Below are positions 34,774-43,998 of a DNA stretch of 64,000 nucleotides, piece by piece; position 1 is the first letter of the stretch; every line of letters starts with the position of its first letter. The DNA comes from Pseudomonadota bacterium (lineage in GTDB: Bacteria; Pseudomonadota; Alphaproteobacteria; SHVZ01). The notes beneath the pieces are model-generated. The model saw only the letters and a program-made list of their open reading frames with translations. It ran no database searches and was not told where the DNA came from. The position numbers and the translations under genes are program-made. The stretch spans positions 62,001-126,000 of the forward strand of contig JACQAG010000042.1 in NCBI GenBank assembly GCA_016195085.1, read 5' to 3'.

Positions 34774-35001
34774 ATGACGTGTCGCTACGCCCGTTTCGCT
34801 CCGCCCACCATCAATGCCTTGAAAGCGCCGACAGCCCTCGACCTTGGCGCCGTCCGAGCCGCGATGCGCACCAGGGCTCGGGAGCATGAGGGCGACGGCA
34901 GAATGCCGCTTGCCCAAAGCCATGGGCAGGCAGACTTCAAGGGCCGCATCCTCGGCAAGTGGCTGGTGCTGGCGCGGTCGCTCTGGCGGGATCGGACTTA
35001 G
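34774..35001 (+). CDS. Small protein of unknown function
   Basis: A 75-residue frame, MTCRYARFAPPTINALKAPT at the start and a basic, amphipathic end KGRILGKWLVLARSLWRDRT. A GGGGGT stretch lies seven bases before the ATG. I do not recognise a family. It could be a genuine small protein or a chance frame; GC-rich DNA makes such frames common. Confidence 0.4.
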   Translation: MTCRYARFAPPTINALKAPTALDLGAVRAAMRTRAREHEGDGRMPLAQSHGQADFKGRILGKWLVLARSLWRDRT

Positions 35002-35036
35002 GGGCTAGCTCGGCGAGCCGCTGCTCCGGGCCGATT

Positions 35037-35306
35037 CTATGGCTTTGGCGGAACAGGCGAAAAGGCCGGCCCGAAGCCCGCCAGCGGGCCGGTCTTCCTA
35101 AGCTCGAGAAAGCCGCTCCAGGCCTTCAGGAATTTATCCGCGTCGGCTTCGGACTCGAACCTGACGAAGCAGCCGGTGACCTTGCCGTTCAGGCGCGAGG
35201 GCCCGCGAACGCTGGCACGATACTCCAAGCCCATGATCGCCAACGCGCGCTCGACGAAGCCCGGGCTGGGCGGCAAATCCCCGAACTCGATTTCTCGTAC
35301 GACCAT
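35037..35306 (-). CDS. Small protein of unknown function
   Basis: An 89-residue frame with a plausible alpha/beta composition: a start MVVREIEFGDLPPSPGFVER, a middle strand GKVTGCFVRFESEADADKFL and a Pro-rich tail. The ribosome site is weak. No family is recognised. The order of charged and hydrophobic residues looks more protein-like than in the opposite frames. Confidence 0.45.
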   Translation of the reverse strand: MVVREIEFGDLPPSPGFVERALAIMGLEYRASVRGPSRLNGKVTGCFVRFESEADADKFLKAWSGFLELRKTGPLAGFGPAFSPVPPKP

Positions 35307-35479
35307 GGAGCAATGTTAGCCAATTGGGCATGGCCGATCAAACCGAGACGCGATCCGGTCCGGCGCCCTCAAGCCATTGTCATCGTTCGCCGACCGAGCA
35401 GAACCTAGGTTTTCTCCTGAATAGACCAGACGCGGCATGGGGGGGCGTGCTACTGCTCCTGTGTAGAGCTGGGGGGTCG

Positions 35480-35749
35480 ATGGAATCGCGTTCCGAGCAA
35501 CAACTATGGTGTGCCGTCATTCACCGAGCCTATGAGGACGCGGCCGGCAGCATCGCCGCGGTCGGCGATCCGCGCAGCCGCCGGCGGGCGCAGGATGAAG
35601 CCCGCACCTGGTTCCACGACAATGGGCGCGATTTTCGCTGGACCTGCGATGCCGCCGGCTTCGACGCCGACTCGCTCCGCGCCTCGGTGCTGCGCTCGAT
35701 CGCCGGCGCCCGCCAGCCGGTGGCGGAGCACGAGGCCGCCAAGACCTAA
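35480..35749 (+). CDS. Conserved-looking small protein, coupled to the desaturase
   Basis: An 89-residue protein with start MESRSEQQLWCAVIHRAYED and the core ARTWFHDNGRDFRWTCDAAG. The pattern W-x5-DF-x3-C-x2-AGFD resembles small helical proteins common in alphaproteobacteria, some of them phage-linked; this is a memory match. The start follows a run of six G. Its stop overlaps the desaturase start (TAATG), so translation is probably coupled. A TTG 52 codons upstream is open but unsupported. Confidence 0.6.
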   Translation: MESRSEQQLWCAVIHRAYEDAAGSIAAVGDPRSRRRAQDEARTWFHDNGRDFRWTCDAAGFDADSLRASVLRSIAGARQPVAEHEAAKT

Positions 35750-36750
35750 TGGATGGCCATTTGAAGGCGCGGGTTGCCGACTATCAGCAAAGCGACCCGC
35801 GGGCCAGCCTGCAGCAGCTTGCGACTTCGATCGGACTGTTCGTCCTCGCCTGCGCCCTCATGTATCGCGCGCTGGACATCTCCTACGCCCTCACCCTCGC
35901 CTTGTCGGTGCCCGCCGCCGGATTCCTGGTCCGCATCTTCATCATCCAGCATGATTGCGGCCACGGCGCATTCTTCAAGACCAGGCGCCTCAACGACCTC
36001 GTGGGCGCGATCTGCAGCGTCATGACGTTGACGCCCTACAGGAATTGGCGCCGTCAGCACGCCGGCCATCACCGGAGCTGGAACAATCTCGATCTACGGC
36101 TGGCGGGGAGCGATATCTACTCGACCTGCCTCACCGTGGGGGAATATCGGGCGCTGACCTGGCGGCATCGCTGGCTCTATCGCCTGACACGGCATCGCGC
36201 GATATCAAATCTGGTCCTGCCGCCGCTCGTCTTCCTGCTGCTCTATCGCGTCCCGTTCGACACGCCGAAGACTTGGAAACGCGATCGCCGCTCGGTCTAC
36301 TGGACGGATCTTGCGATCGGCGCCGTCGGCATCGCGCTCGGCCTCGAGCTTGGATTCCGGCAGGTGCTGCTCGTGCAAGTGCCGGTGATGGCGCTGGCTT
36401 CGATCATCGGGGTGTGGCTGTTTTCCGTGCAGCACCGCTTCGAGCATGCGCTGTGGGCGCGCCAACCCGAGTGGAGCACCACCAGCGCGTCGCTCAGGGG
36501 CTCCTCATACCTTCGCCTGCCGAAGCTGCTCCAGTGGTTCAGCGGCAATATCGGCTTTCATCACGTGCACCACTTGAACCCGCGCGTGCCGAACTACCGC
36601 TTGCAGGAATGCCATGACGGCATCCCGGAGTTGCGCGCGACCCCGATCCTGACGCTGCGCTCGGCATTGCTGAGCCCCGCGCTGGCGCTGTGGGACGAAG
36701 ATCGCCAGAAGCTCGTGAGCTTCGCCGACCTACGCGGGCATGCGTTCTAG
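35749..36750 (+). CDS. Membrane fatty acid desaturase
   Basis: A 333-residue di-iron desaturase of the inner membrane. The three His boxes are QHDCGHGAFF (HxxxH), RRQHAGHHRS (HxxHH) and GFHHVHHLN (HxxHH), with four to six hydrophobic segments around them. An additional His pair lies in VQHRFEHALW. It would introduce a double bond into lipid acyl chains, probably acting with electron carriers encoded elsewhere. Its start overlaps the stop of a small unknown gene. A cold-shock protein gene lies 550 bases downstream, a suggestive but unproven link with membrane cold adaptation. Confidence 0.92.
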   Translation: MDGHLKARVADYQQSDPRASLQQLATSIGLFVLACALMYRALDISYALTLALSVPAAGFLVRIFIIQHDCGHGAFFKTRRLNDLVGAICSVMTLTPYRNWRRQHAGHHRSWNNLDLRLAGSDIYSTCLTVGEYRALTWRHRWLYRLTRHRAISNLVLPPLVFLLLYRVPFDTPKTWKRDRRSVYWTDLAIGAVGIALGLELGFRQVLLVQVPVMALASIIGVWLFSVQHRFEHALWARQPEWSTTSASLRGSSYLRLPKLLQWFSGNIGFHHVHHLNPRVPNYRLQECHDGIPELRATPILTLRSALLSPALALWDEDRQKLVSFADLRGHAF

Positions 36751-36995
36751 CCGCTCGGGAGCTCCCGAGCGGGGCGTGCCGTTTACAACCCATTGATGGT
36801 CGTCCTGGCGTTGGAGCGCACCCTTGGTATGAATGAGGTCAACGGTCACAGTATTCTTCCCGCACCGCGATGCCATCGGGCGAGGGAACGTTTGCGCGCA
36901 TGGCGACCGCCCAGCCCCGTGGACCGGAGCAAGGTTTCCTTGGAAAGCCACGGATTCGTTTCCGCCTTGTCGCTGAAACCGTGCCACTATCTCCT

Positions 36996-37184
36996 ATGGA
37001 AGATGTCCAGCATGTCCTCGCCGTCGCCCGCGAGTTCGTCGACCGCTTTGGGCCGGCGGAAGCCGTCGACGAGGCCGAACAGCGGACCAAGCTCCATGCC
37101 GACGCCTCGGAGAACGACGGCGCCTCGTTTTGGCGGCGGGTAAGGCTCGCGATCCGATCCCTCCAATATGGCGATCTCGCATAG
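36996..37184 (+). CDS. Small conserved-type protein (DUF6961-like)
   Basis: A 62-residue protein. The stretch HVLAVAREFVDRFGPAEAVD, then a short acidic part and GASFWRRVRLAIRSLQ, resembles the short helical proteins of the DUF6961 type, with the order ARxxxxRxG...A...W.RI..AI..L. The frame is open for 42 codons further upstream, but that part has no such character. No good ribosome site is seen. The preceding 245 bases after the desaturase show no gene. Confidence 0.5.
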   Translation: MEDVQHVLAVAREFVDRFGPAEAVDEAEQRTKLHADASENDGASFWRRVRLAIRSLQYGDLA

Positions 37185-37301
37185 ATCGGTCCGCCCGATG
37201 CCGCCGGGCCGGCATTAATGGGACAGAAGGCAACATTTCCGCTAGTCTGCGGCCTGCCATGCACTCCCGTTGTGGCGTCATCCAACTTTCGGAGATCAAG
37301 A

Positions 37302-37511
37302 ATGCCGGTCGGCACAGTTAAATGGTTCAATAGCACCAAGGGATTTGGGTTCATTCAGCCGGATGGCGGTGGACAGGATGTCTTCGTCCATATCTCGGCG
37401 GTGGAGCGCGCTGGCCTGGGCGGGCTCAATGAGGGCCAGAAAATCTCCTACGAGGAGCAGCGCGACCCCAAGCGCGGCAAATCCTCCGCAGAGAATTTGA
37501 AGGCGGTCTGA
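37302..37511 (+). CDS. cspA: Cold-shock protein, CspA family
   Basis: A 69-residue single OB-fold protein that binds single-stranded RNA or DNA. Both nucleic-acid-binding motifs are present: GFGFI (RNP1) and DVFVHI (RNP2), after the conserved start GTVKWFN. GGAGA lies seven bases before the ATG. The gene stands alone; whether it responds to cold or is constitutive cannot be told. Confidence 0.95.
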   Translation: MPVGTVKWFNSTKGFGFIQPDGGGQDVFVHISAVERAGLGGLNEGQKISYEEQRDPKRGKSSAENLKAV

Positions 37512-37599
37512 GCAAGCCTTGATGCGGCACCGGCATCCGATGACCGGATGACGGAAGGGCGCGATCGAGGAGGCAGACGCATGGGAGCCTGTCGTCGCC

Positions 37600-37795
37600 C
37601 CCCCTTCGCCAAGGCAATGGGGGACCTCGGCGGGCAGCCTTCGTTCCTGCTCCGCTCCGGCTGGCTTGCCAGCCGGAGCACCGCAGGGGCGACGTTGTCG
37701 TGAAGATAGCAGTAACTAAGCGCGCCACCGCTTTCGCCAAGGCTACGGTGGGCAGGCCGCTTCCGGCTGGCACGCCAGCCGTAACTCCGCAGGAG
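37600..37795. repeat. Two related hairpin repeats beside tRNA-Ser
   Basis: Two units begin with TTCGCCAAGGC and hold a palindrome followed by CCGCAGG. Unit 1 has GCTCCGGCTGGC-TT-GCCAGCCGGAGC (37654-37679), unit 2 has CGGCTGGC-AC-GCCAGCCG (37764-37781). They lie on the 3' side of the tRNA. No gene is supported in 37512-37803. Confidence 0.65.
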
Positions 37796-37803
37796 CTGAA
37801 GGC

Positions 37804-37893
37804 TGGCGGAGAGAGTGGGATTCGAACCCACGGTACGGTTTCCCGTACACACGCTTTCCAAGCGTGCGCCTTAAGCCACTCGGCCATCTCTCC
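37804..37893 (-). tRNA. tRNA-Ser (anticodon GGA)
   Basis: Reading the minus strand, the acceptor arm GGAGAGA pairs with TCTCTCC. The anticodon stem-loop CACGCTTGGAAAGCGTG gives anticodon GGA. The long variable arm (GTACGGGAAACCGTAC) is the mark of a class II tRNA such as Ser, and the T arm contains GGTTCGAATCC. Discriminator G and an encoded CCA follow. Confidence 0.95.
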
Positions 37894-38067
37894 GTCAAGA
37901 CCGCGGAACCTACCGAAGTGAGCGGGCCGGTGCAACGCTCGCTCGCCACCGCCGCCCGGTTCTCTCCCTGCGCCCCCGCGTTAACCCATCCCTGAACCGA
38001 ATTTCCTAATCTGTGCTATAGATTACCCAGAAATGCCGGCCCGTTCGGGACCGGCTGGGGAGGATGC

Positions 38068-38394
38068 GTGCGGCGGATCTTCCGGCTCCTCGGTTGGCTT
38101 CTTGTCATCTTCGCTCTGGCGCTGCTTGCGGTGGGCGCTTGGGATTGGGGCTGGACCGGAGAATTCCGCTTCCTTGCCACCGGCGAGCTTTGGTATCGGC
38201 TCGACCGCGGCAGCCTCAACCTCGTCCAAGCGATAACCCAGCGCTACCTCTCGCCCTGGCTTTGGGATCCGGTGGTGACCAACTATGTCCTGCTGCAGCC
38301 GGCGGCCCTGGTTTTGGGCCTGCCGGGGGCTATCCTCTTGCTGTTGACCCGGGGCCGGCGCGAGCGCCGGCGGCGCGGCCGCATCTTCGATTGA
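38068..38394 (+). CDS. Small membrane protein of unknown function
   Basis: A 108-residue protein with two membrane helices: LLGWLLVIFALALLAVGAWD near the start and ALVLGLPGAILLLL near the end, followed by a strongly basic tail. Between them is a short soluble part, GELWYRLDRGSLNLVQAITQ. The GTG start has GGGAGG five bases ahead. This two-helix layout is common in alphaproteobacteria, but I cannot name a function. Confidence 0.75.
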   Translation: MRRIFRLLGWLLVIFALALLAVGAWDWGWTGEFRFLATGELWYRLDRGSLNLVQAITQRYLSPWLWDPVVTNYVLLQPAALVLGLPGAILLLLTRGRRERRRRGRIFD

Positions 38395-38510
38395 GCGCCA
38401 CCGGCGCCGGGACCGGGGATGCTCCGCGGCCTAAAAATTATTGCTGCAAAATCAAGTGGTTGCCTTCGTCCCGCGGTCCCATCCCTTAGGCACTCCCATC
38501 CTGGGACATC

Positions 38511-40313
38511 CTAGCCGTCGCCCATCTTGAGGGCGGCCAAGAAGGCGGATTGCGGGATCTCGACCTTGCCGAACTGGCGCATCCGCTTCTTGCCTTCCTT
38601 CTGCTTGTCCAGGAGCTTCCGCTTGCGGCTGACGTCGCCGCCATAGCATTTGGCGAGCACGTCCTTGCGCAAGGCGCTCACCGTTTCGCGCGCGATGATG
38701 CGGCTGCCGATCGAGGCTTGGATCGCGATCTTGAACAGCTGGCGCGGGATCAGGTCCTTCAAGCGCTCGCACAGCGCCCGGCCGCGGGCATCGGCCTGGT
38801 TCTTGTGCACGATCATGGCGAGCGCATCCACCGGCTCGGCATTGACGAGGATCGACAGCTTGACGAGGTCGCCCTCCTGGTAGCCGTCGATCTGATAGTC
38901 GAAGCTGGCATAGCCGCGGCTGACCGACTTCAGCCGGTCGTAGAAGTCGAACACCACCTCGTTCAAGGGGAGGCGATAGACCACCATGGCGCGGTTGCCG
39001 ACATAGGTGAGGTCGATCTGCTGGCCGCGGCGGTCGGTGCACAAGGTCAGGATCGAGCCGAGATACTCGTCCGGCACGAAGATGGTGGCCTTGATCCACG
39101 GCTCCTCGATCGAGCGGATGCGCACGGGATCGGGCATGTCGGTGGGGTTGTGCAGCTCGAGCGTGATGCCGTCGTTCAAATTGACTCGATAGACGACGCT
39201 GGGCGCGGTGGAGATGAGGTCGAGGTTGAACTCGCGGTGCAACCGCTCCTGGATGATCTCCAGATGCAGCAGCCCGAGAAAGCCGCAGCGATAGCCGAAG
39301 CCCAAGGCAACCGAGGTCTCCGGCTCGAAGGCGAAGCTCGCATCGTTGAGACGGAGCTTGGCCAGACTGTCGCGGAGATTCTCATAGTCCGCGGCATCCA
39401 CCGGGAAGAGGCCGCAGAACACCACCGGCACGCTCGGCTTGAAGCCGGGCAGCGGTGCCTCGGCCGGGCGACGATCCTCGGTCAGGGTGTCGCCGACGCG
39501 GCAATCGGCCACGGTCTTGATTGCCGCGGTGATGAAGCCGATCTCGCCCGGCCCCAGCATGTCGGTCGGCTGCAGCTTCGGGCAGAAGATGCCGACACGG
39601 TCCAGCTGATGGGCCGCACCGGTCGCCATCATGCGGACCTTCATGCCGGTCTTAAGCGTGCCGTCCTTGACCCTGACCAGGGCCACGACGCCGAGATAGC
39701 TGTCGTACCAGCTATCGACCAGGAGCGCCTTCAACGGCCCCGAGGCATCGCCGGTCGGCGCCGGCAGCCGATGCACGATCGCCTCCAAGACGTCGTCGAT
39801 GCCGACGCCGGTCTTGGCCGAGATCAACAGTGCGTTCGAGGCATCGAGCCCGATCACGTCCTCGATCTGCTGCTTGATCCGCTCGGGCTCGGAGGCGGGC
39901 AGGTCGATCTTGTTCAGGACCGGCACGATCTCGTGATTGGCATCGATCGCCTTGTAGACATTGGCGAGGGTCTGCGCCTCCACCCCTTGGGTTGCATCCA
40001 CCACCAGGATCGAGCCCTCGCAGGCGGCCAGGCTGCGGCTGACCTCGTAGCCGAAATCCACATGGCCCGGCGTGTCCATGAGGTTGATCTCATAGTCCTC
40101 GCCGTTCCGGGCCTTGTAGGCGAGCCTGACGGTCTGCGCCTTGATGGTGATGCCGCGCTCGCGCTCGATGTCCATGGAATCGAGGATCTGCTCGCGCATC
40201 TCCCGCGAGGTCACCGCCCCGCAGCGCTCGATCAGCCGGTCGGCGAGCGTCGACTTGCCGTGATCGATATGGGCAATGATGGCGAAGTTGCGGATATGCG
40301 CGAGGTCGGTCAT
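38511..40313 (-). CDS. lepA: Elongation factor 4 (back-translocase LepA)
   Basis: A ribosome-bound GTPase of 600 residues. The G domain shows [14 protein letters not shown] (G1), the ERGITIK region (G2), DTPGHVDF (G3) and NKIDLPAS (G4). The LepA-specific C-terminal domain ends [20 protein letters not shown]. The start [10 protein letters not shown] is the usual LepA start; 13 more codons are open upstream. It reads in the same direction as pheT but is separated from it by about 100 bases. Confidence 0.97.
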   Translation of the reverse strand: MTDLAHIRNFAIIAHIDHGKSTLADRLIERCGAVTSREMREQILDSMDIERERGITIKAQTVRLAYKARNGEDYEINLMDTPGHVDFGYEVSRSLAACEGSILVVDATQGVEAQTLANVYKAIDANHEIVPVLNKIDLPASEPERIKQQIEDVIGLDASNALLISAKTGVGIDDVLEAIVHRLPAPTGDASGPLKALLVDSWYDSYLGVVALVRVKDGTLKTGMKVRMMATGAAHQLDRVGIFCPKLQPTDMLGPGEIGFITAAIKTVADCRVGDTLTEDRRPAEAPLPGFKPSVPVVFCGLFPVDAADYENLRDSLAKLRLNDASFAFEPETSVALGFGYRCGFLGLLHLEIIQERLHREFNLDLISTAPSVVYRVNLNDGITLELHNPTDMPDPVRIRSIEEPWIKATIFVPDEYLGSILTLCTDRRGQQIDLTYVGNRAMVVYRLPLNEVVFDFYDRLKSVSRGYASFDYQIDGYQEGDLVKLSILVNAEPVDALAMIVHKNQADARGRALCERLKDLIPRQLFKIAIQASIGSRIIARETVSALRKDVLAKCYGGDVSRKRKLLDKQKEGKKRMRQFGKVEIPQSAFLAALKMGDG

Positions 40314-40356
40314 CGGCTCATGACAGGTAGGGTCGGAGACAAGCGACCGCAACCGG

Positions 40357-40385
40357 CCTCATGCTTCGACAAGCTCGGCATGAGG
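40357..40385. repeat. Short palindromic repeat between pheT and lepA
   Basis: CCTCATGC (40357-40364) and GCATGAGG (40378-40385) enclose TTCGACAAGCTCG. The TTCGACAAGCTC core with CATGAGG ends is a dispersed element I know from many alphaproteobacterial genomes. It lies between two minus-strand genes. Confidence 0.7.
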
Positions 40386-40418
40386 CCCTCATCCCGTGGG
40401 TCGAAAGCAATCCGTCTA

Positions 40419-42842
40419 TCATGTCCGCAAGACCCCGCCGGTCGACTTGGCCACCGCGGCGACGATCTTCGCCGCCACCGCCTCGATCTCATCTTCGGTC
40501 AAGGTCGCCCCGGTCGGCTGCAGCACCACCGACAAGGCCAGCGACTTCTTGCCGGGTCCAAGGCGGTCGCCTTCATAGAGGTCGAAGACGCGCACATCGC
40601 TGATGAGGCCCTTCTCGGCCCCCTTGGCCGCGCGCACCACCTGATCGGCGGCGACCGCGGCATCGAGCACGAAGGCGAAGTCGCGCTCCACCGGCTGGAA
40701 CGCCGACAGCTTCAAGACCGGCCGCGCCGTGCCGCGCCCACGCGGCGTCGGCACTTTCGCCAGGAAGACTTCGATCGCGGCCGCCTTCCCCTTCAAATCG
40801 AAGGCCTCGATGATGCTGGGATGCAGCATGCCGAACCAGGCCAGCACCGTGGGCCCGAGCCGGAGTGCCCCCGACTGCCCCGGATGGTACCAGCCGGGCG
40901 CATCGGTCGAGACCTGCAGATTCTCCACCGGCGCGCCGACCGCCTCCAAGACTGCGAGCGCGTCCGCTTTGGCATCGAAGGCGTCCGCCGCGCGCTGCGG
41001 TACTTGCCAATGGCGCGGACCCACGTGGCCCACGCGGATCGCGGCGGCGATGAGCGCCTGGCCCATGGGCGTGCTGTCGGCGTATTGCGGGCCGACCTCG
41101 AACAAGGCCGGATCGCCCTGGCTCCCGCCCAAGCCCCGGTCGAGGTTGCGCTTCGCCGCCGCCAGCAGGTTCGGCAGGATCGAAGGCCGCATCACGTCGA
41201 GATCGGCGCTGATGGGATTGATGAGCGTGAGCGCCGCGCCCGCACCCTCGAAGAGCCGTGCCGCAGCCGCGGGCATGAAGGAGAAGGTGACCGCCTCCAT
41301 GAAGCCGCGGCCGGCCAAGGCGCGCTTGGCGACGATGGCCCGGCGCTGCTGGATGCTGATCGCCGGCGGCGGGATCACCGAAGGCGGGGCCAAGGAGACG
41401 GGTGCCACGCGATCGAGACCGTGGACCCGCACGACCTCTTCCACGAGATCCGCCTCGCCCTCCACGTCGGCGCGCCATGACGGCGGCTCGGCGGTGAGAT
41501 CCTCGCCCTCGCCTTTGACGGTGAAACCGAGGGAGCGAAGGATGCTCCGGCATTCCTCAGCCGGCACCTCGATGCCGCCCAGGCTCTGCACGCGCCCGAC
41601 GCGGAGGCCGAGGCTGCGGCGCCAGCTCGGCTCGGCGCCGGCAACGCTCCGCTCGCTCGCCTCGCCGCCGCAGAGCTCGACCGCGAGCTTGGCGGCGATG
41701 TCGGCACCCCAGAAGGGCGAGGTCGGATCGACGCCGCGCTCGAAGCGATAGCGGGCATCGGAGAGGAGATTGAGCTTGCGTCCGGTTTGCGCCACCTGGA
41801 TCGGATCGAAATAGGCGGATTCGATGAAGACCGAGGTGGTGGTCTCGGTGCAGCCCGATGCCTCGCCGCCCATGACCCCGGCGATCCCCTGCACGGTCCG
41901 GCGGTCGGCGATCACCACCATCGATGGATCGAGCTCATAGGTCTTGCCGTTGAGGGCGGCCATGCGCTCGCCTGCCCGCGCCATCCGCATGGTGAGGTCG
42001 CCGCCCTCGAGCTTATCGGCATCGAACACATGCAGCGGCCGGCCGAGATCGAAAGTGACGAAGTTGGTGATGTCCACCAGGGCCGAGATCGGGCGGAGAC
42101 CGATGGCGGTCAGCCGTTCCTGCATCCAGCGCGGGCTCGGCCGGTTCTTCAGCCCACGCACCAGGCGGCCGACCACCAAGGGGCAGCCGCCGAGAGCCGC
42201 GGGATCGATGCGCCATTGCACGGGGCTCATGAAGCCGCCCTCCCTCGAGCCGACGGCCGGTGGGGCGAGATCGATGGGCTTCAAGATCCCGAGCCCGGCC
42301 GCCGCCAGATCCCGGGCGATGCCGCGGACCGCGAGGCAGTCGGCGCGGTTGGGCGTGACCGCGACCTCGAACACCGGATCATCCAGGCCCAGAAACTTGG
42401 CGAAGGGCTCGCCCACGAGCGCATCTGCCGGGAGGTCGATGATGCCTTCGTGATCCTCCGACAGGCCCATCTCATAGGCCGAGCACAGCATGCCGTCGGA
42501 GGCCTCGCCGCGGATCACGCCGGCCTTCAGCACTTGCCCCGTGGCGGGAATGACCGTGCCCGCGCGCGCGAACACGCCCTTCATGCCGGTGCGGGCATTG
42601 GGCGCGCCGCACACCACCTGCACCTTGTCCCGGCCGGTGTCGACCAGGCAGACCCGGAGCCGGTCGGCATTGGGATGCGGCTTCGCCTCGATCACATGGC
42701 CGACGGTGAAGGCCGCGAGCTTGGCGGCGCGGTCCTCCACTCCCTCGACCTCGAGGCCGAGCCGGGTCAGCGCGTCGGCGATGCTGGTTGCGGTTTCCTT
42801 GGTCTCGAGATGGGCCTTGAGCCAGGCAAGCGTGAACTTCAT
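40419..42842 (-). CDS. pheT: Phenylalanine-tRNA ligase, beta subunit
   Basis: An 807-residue subunit of the alpha2-beta2 synthetase that charges tRNA-Phe. The start MKFTLAWLKAHLETKETATS leads into the tRNA-binding domain (HPNADRLRVCLVDTG). The B5 domain and a catalytically silent core follow, and the C-terminal anticodon-binding fold contains PVERDFAFVLDAAV. Its ATG overlaps the pheS stop by four bases; the frame is open further upstream only across pheS. Confidence 0.96.
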   Translation of the reverse strand: MKFTLAWLKAHLETKETATSIADALTRLGLEVEGVEDRAAKLAAFTVGHVIEAKPHPNADRLRVCLVDTGRDKVQVVCGAPNARTGMKGVFARAGTVIPATGQVLKAGVIRGEASDGMLCSAYEMGLSEDHEGIIDLPADALVGEPFAKFLGLDDPVFEVAVTPNRADCLAVRGIARDLAAAGLGILKPIDLAPPAVGSREGGFMSPVQWRIDPAALGGCPLVVGRLVRGLKNRPSPRWMQERLTAIGLRPISALVDITNFVTFDLGRPLHVFDADKLEGGDLTMRMARAGERMAALNGKTYELDPSMVVIADRRTVQGIAGVMGGEASGCTETTTSVFIESAYFDPIQVAQTGRKLNLLSDARYRFERGVDPTSPFWGADIAAKLAVELCGGEASERSVAGAEPSWRRSLGLRVGRVQSLGGIEVPAEECRSILRSLGFTVKGEGEDLTAEPPSWRADVEGEADLVEEVVRVHGLDRVAPVSLAPPSVIPPPAISIQQRRAIVAKRALAGRGFMEAVTFSFMPAAAARLFEGAGAALTLINPISADLDVMRPSILPNLLAAAKRNLDRGLGGSQGDPALFEVGPQYADSTPMGQALIAAAIRVGHVGPRHWQVPQRAADAFDAKADALAVLEAVGAPVENLQVSTDAPGWYHPGQSGALRLGPTVLAWFGMLHPSIIEAFDLKGKAAAIEVFLAKVPTPRGRGTARPVLKLSAFQPVERDFAFVLDAAVAADQVVRAAKGAEKGLISDVRVFDLYEGDRLGPGKKSLALSVVLQPTGATLTEDEIEAVAAKIVAAVAKSTGGVLRT

Positions 42843-43927
42843 CTGGCCAGCCCCCCGGGAACGCTGGGTGGATCCAAAGGCACGAAGCCGTATTGCCTGA
42901 GCCAGCGGAGATCGGCATCGAAGAAGCTGCGGATGTCGGGGATGCCGTATTTCAGCATGGCGATGCGGTCGATCCCCATGCCGAAGGCGAAGCCCTGATA
43001 GCGCGCGGGGTCGAGCCCGCAATTGGCGATCACCTTCGGATGCACCATGCCCGAGCCCAGGATCTCCAGCCAGTCGCCGCCGGCTCCGAGCTTGAGCTCG
43101 CCGCCCTTGCGCGAGCAGCCGATATCCACCTCCGCCGAGGGCTCGGTGAAGGGGAAGTAGCTCGGCCGGAAGCGCACCGGCAAATCCTCCATGGCGAAGA
43201 AGGCGCGGAGGAAATCGGTGAGGCAGCCCTTCAAATGGCCGAGATGCGTCGACTCGTCCAGGACCAGGCCCTCGACCTGGTGGAACATGGGCGAGTGGGT
43301 GGCATCGGAATCGCTGCGATAGACCCGGCCCGGCACGATGATGCGAATGGGCGGCTTCACCGTGGTCATGGTGCGGATCTGCACCGTAGAGGTGTGGGTG
43401 CGCAGCACCATCGGCGGGCCGTCCACCTTGTTCGGCGGCAGATAGAAGGTGTCCATCATCTGCCGGGCGGGATGATGCGGGCCGATGTTGAGCGCGGTGA
43501 AATTATGGAAGTCGTCGTCGATATCCGGACCTTCGGCAACGGTGAAGCCCATGGCGCCGAAGATCTGGATGAGCTCCTCCAGGGTCTGGCTCAAGGGATG
43601 CAGCCGCCCGATCGAAGCCGGGCGAGCGGGCAGGCTCACATCGACGCGCTCCTGGGCCAGCTTCGATTGCAGCGCCTGGCCGTGAAGGGCGGCCTGGCGC
43701 TTGGCCAGCGCCTCGGCGATCTGGTCCTTGAGCTCGTTCAAGGCCTGGCCCGCTTCGCGCCTGGCATCGGGCTCGAGCCCGCCCAGGCCTTTCATCAGCT
43801 GGGTGATGCGGCCCTTGCGGCCAAGGGCGGCCACCCGGACCGCCTCCAGGGCATCGAGCCCGCCGGCCTCGGCCACCATGGCCAAGAGCTCGGCTTTGGC
43901 TTCTTCCACCTGTTGCTTCATCTCCAT
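42839..43927 (-). CDS. pheS: Phenylalanine-tRNA ligase, alpha subunit
   Basis: The catalytic subunit, about 362 residues. Class II synthetase motifs are VYRSDSDATHSPMFHQVEGL (motif 2) and GFAFGMGIDRIAML (motif 3), with THTSTVQIRTM before them. An N-terminal coiled coil precedes the core. I start it at MEMKQQV, with GAGG just ahead; GTG four codons upstream and another ATG two codons downstream are alternatives. An intrinsic terminator ends only 14 bases before this start. Confidence 0.95.
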   Translation of the reverse strand: MEMKQQVEEAKAELLAMVAEAGGLDALEAVRVAALGRKGRITQLMKGLGGLEPDARREAGQALNELKDQIAEALAKRQAALHGQALQSKLAQERVDVSLPARPASIGRLHPLSQTLEELIQIFGAMGFTVAEGPDIDDDFHNFTALNIGPHHPARQMMDTFYLPPNKVDGPPMVLRTHTSTVQIRTMTTVKPPIRIIVPGRVYRSDSDATHSPMFHQVEGLVLDESTHLGHLKGCLTDFLRAFFAMEDLPVRFRPSYFPFTEPSAEVDIGCSRKGGELKLGAGGDWLEILGSGMVHPKVIANCGLDPARYQGFAFGMGIDRIAMLKYGIPDIRSFFDADLRWLRQYGFVPLDPPSVPGGLAR

Positions 43928-43940
43928 GATCCTCGTCACG

Positions 43941-43969
43941 AAAAAGGGGCCACCCGGTGAGGCGGCCCC
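43941..43969 (-). terminator. Intrinsic terminator or attenuator between rplT and pheS
   Basis: On the minus strand, GGGGCCGCC and GGTGGCCCC form a 9-bp stem (one G-U pair) with loop TCACCG, followed directly by TTTTT. It lies about 30 bases after the rplT stop and just before the pheS start. Confidence 0.85.
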
Positions 43970-43998
43970 TCTCGTCGCTTGCTCGAAGGATCCGCCGG

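Noticed and set aside
37426-37949. Several minus-strand frames over the tRNA-Ser region
   Set aside because: They run across the tRNA gene and the hairpin repeats; the translations contain the tRNA sequence and are not proteins.
38550-41480. A 976-codon frame on the plus strand opposite lepA and pheT
   Set aside because: Fully antisense to two essential genes, rich in Asp/His/Arg, no domain and no ribosome site.
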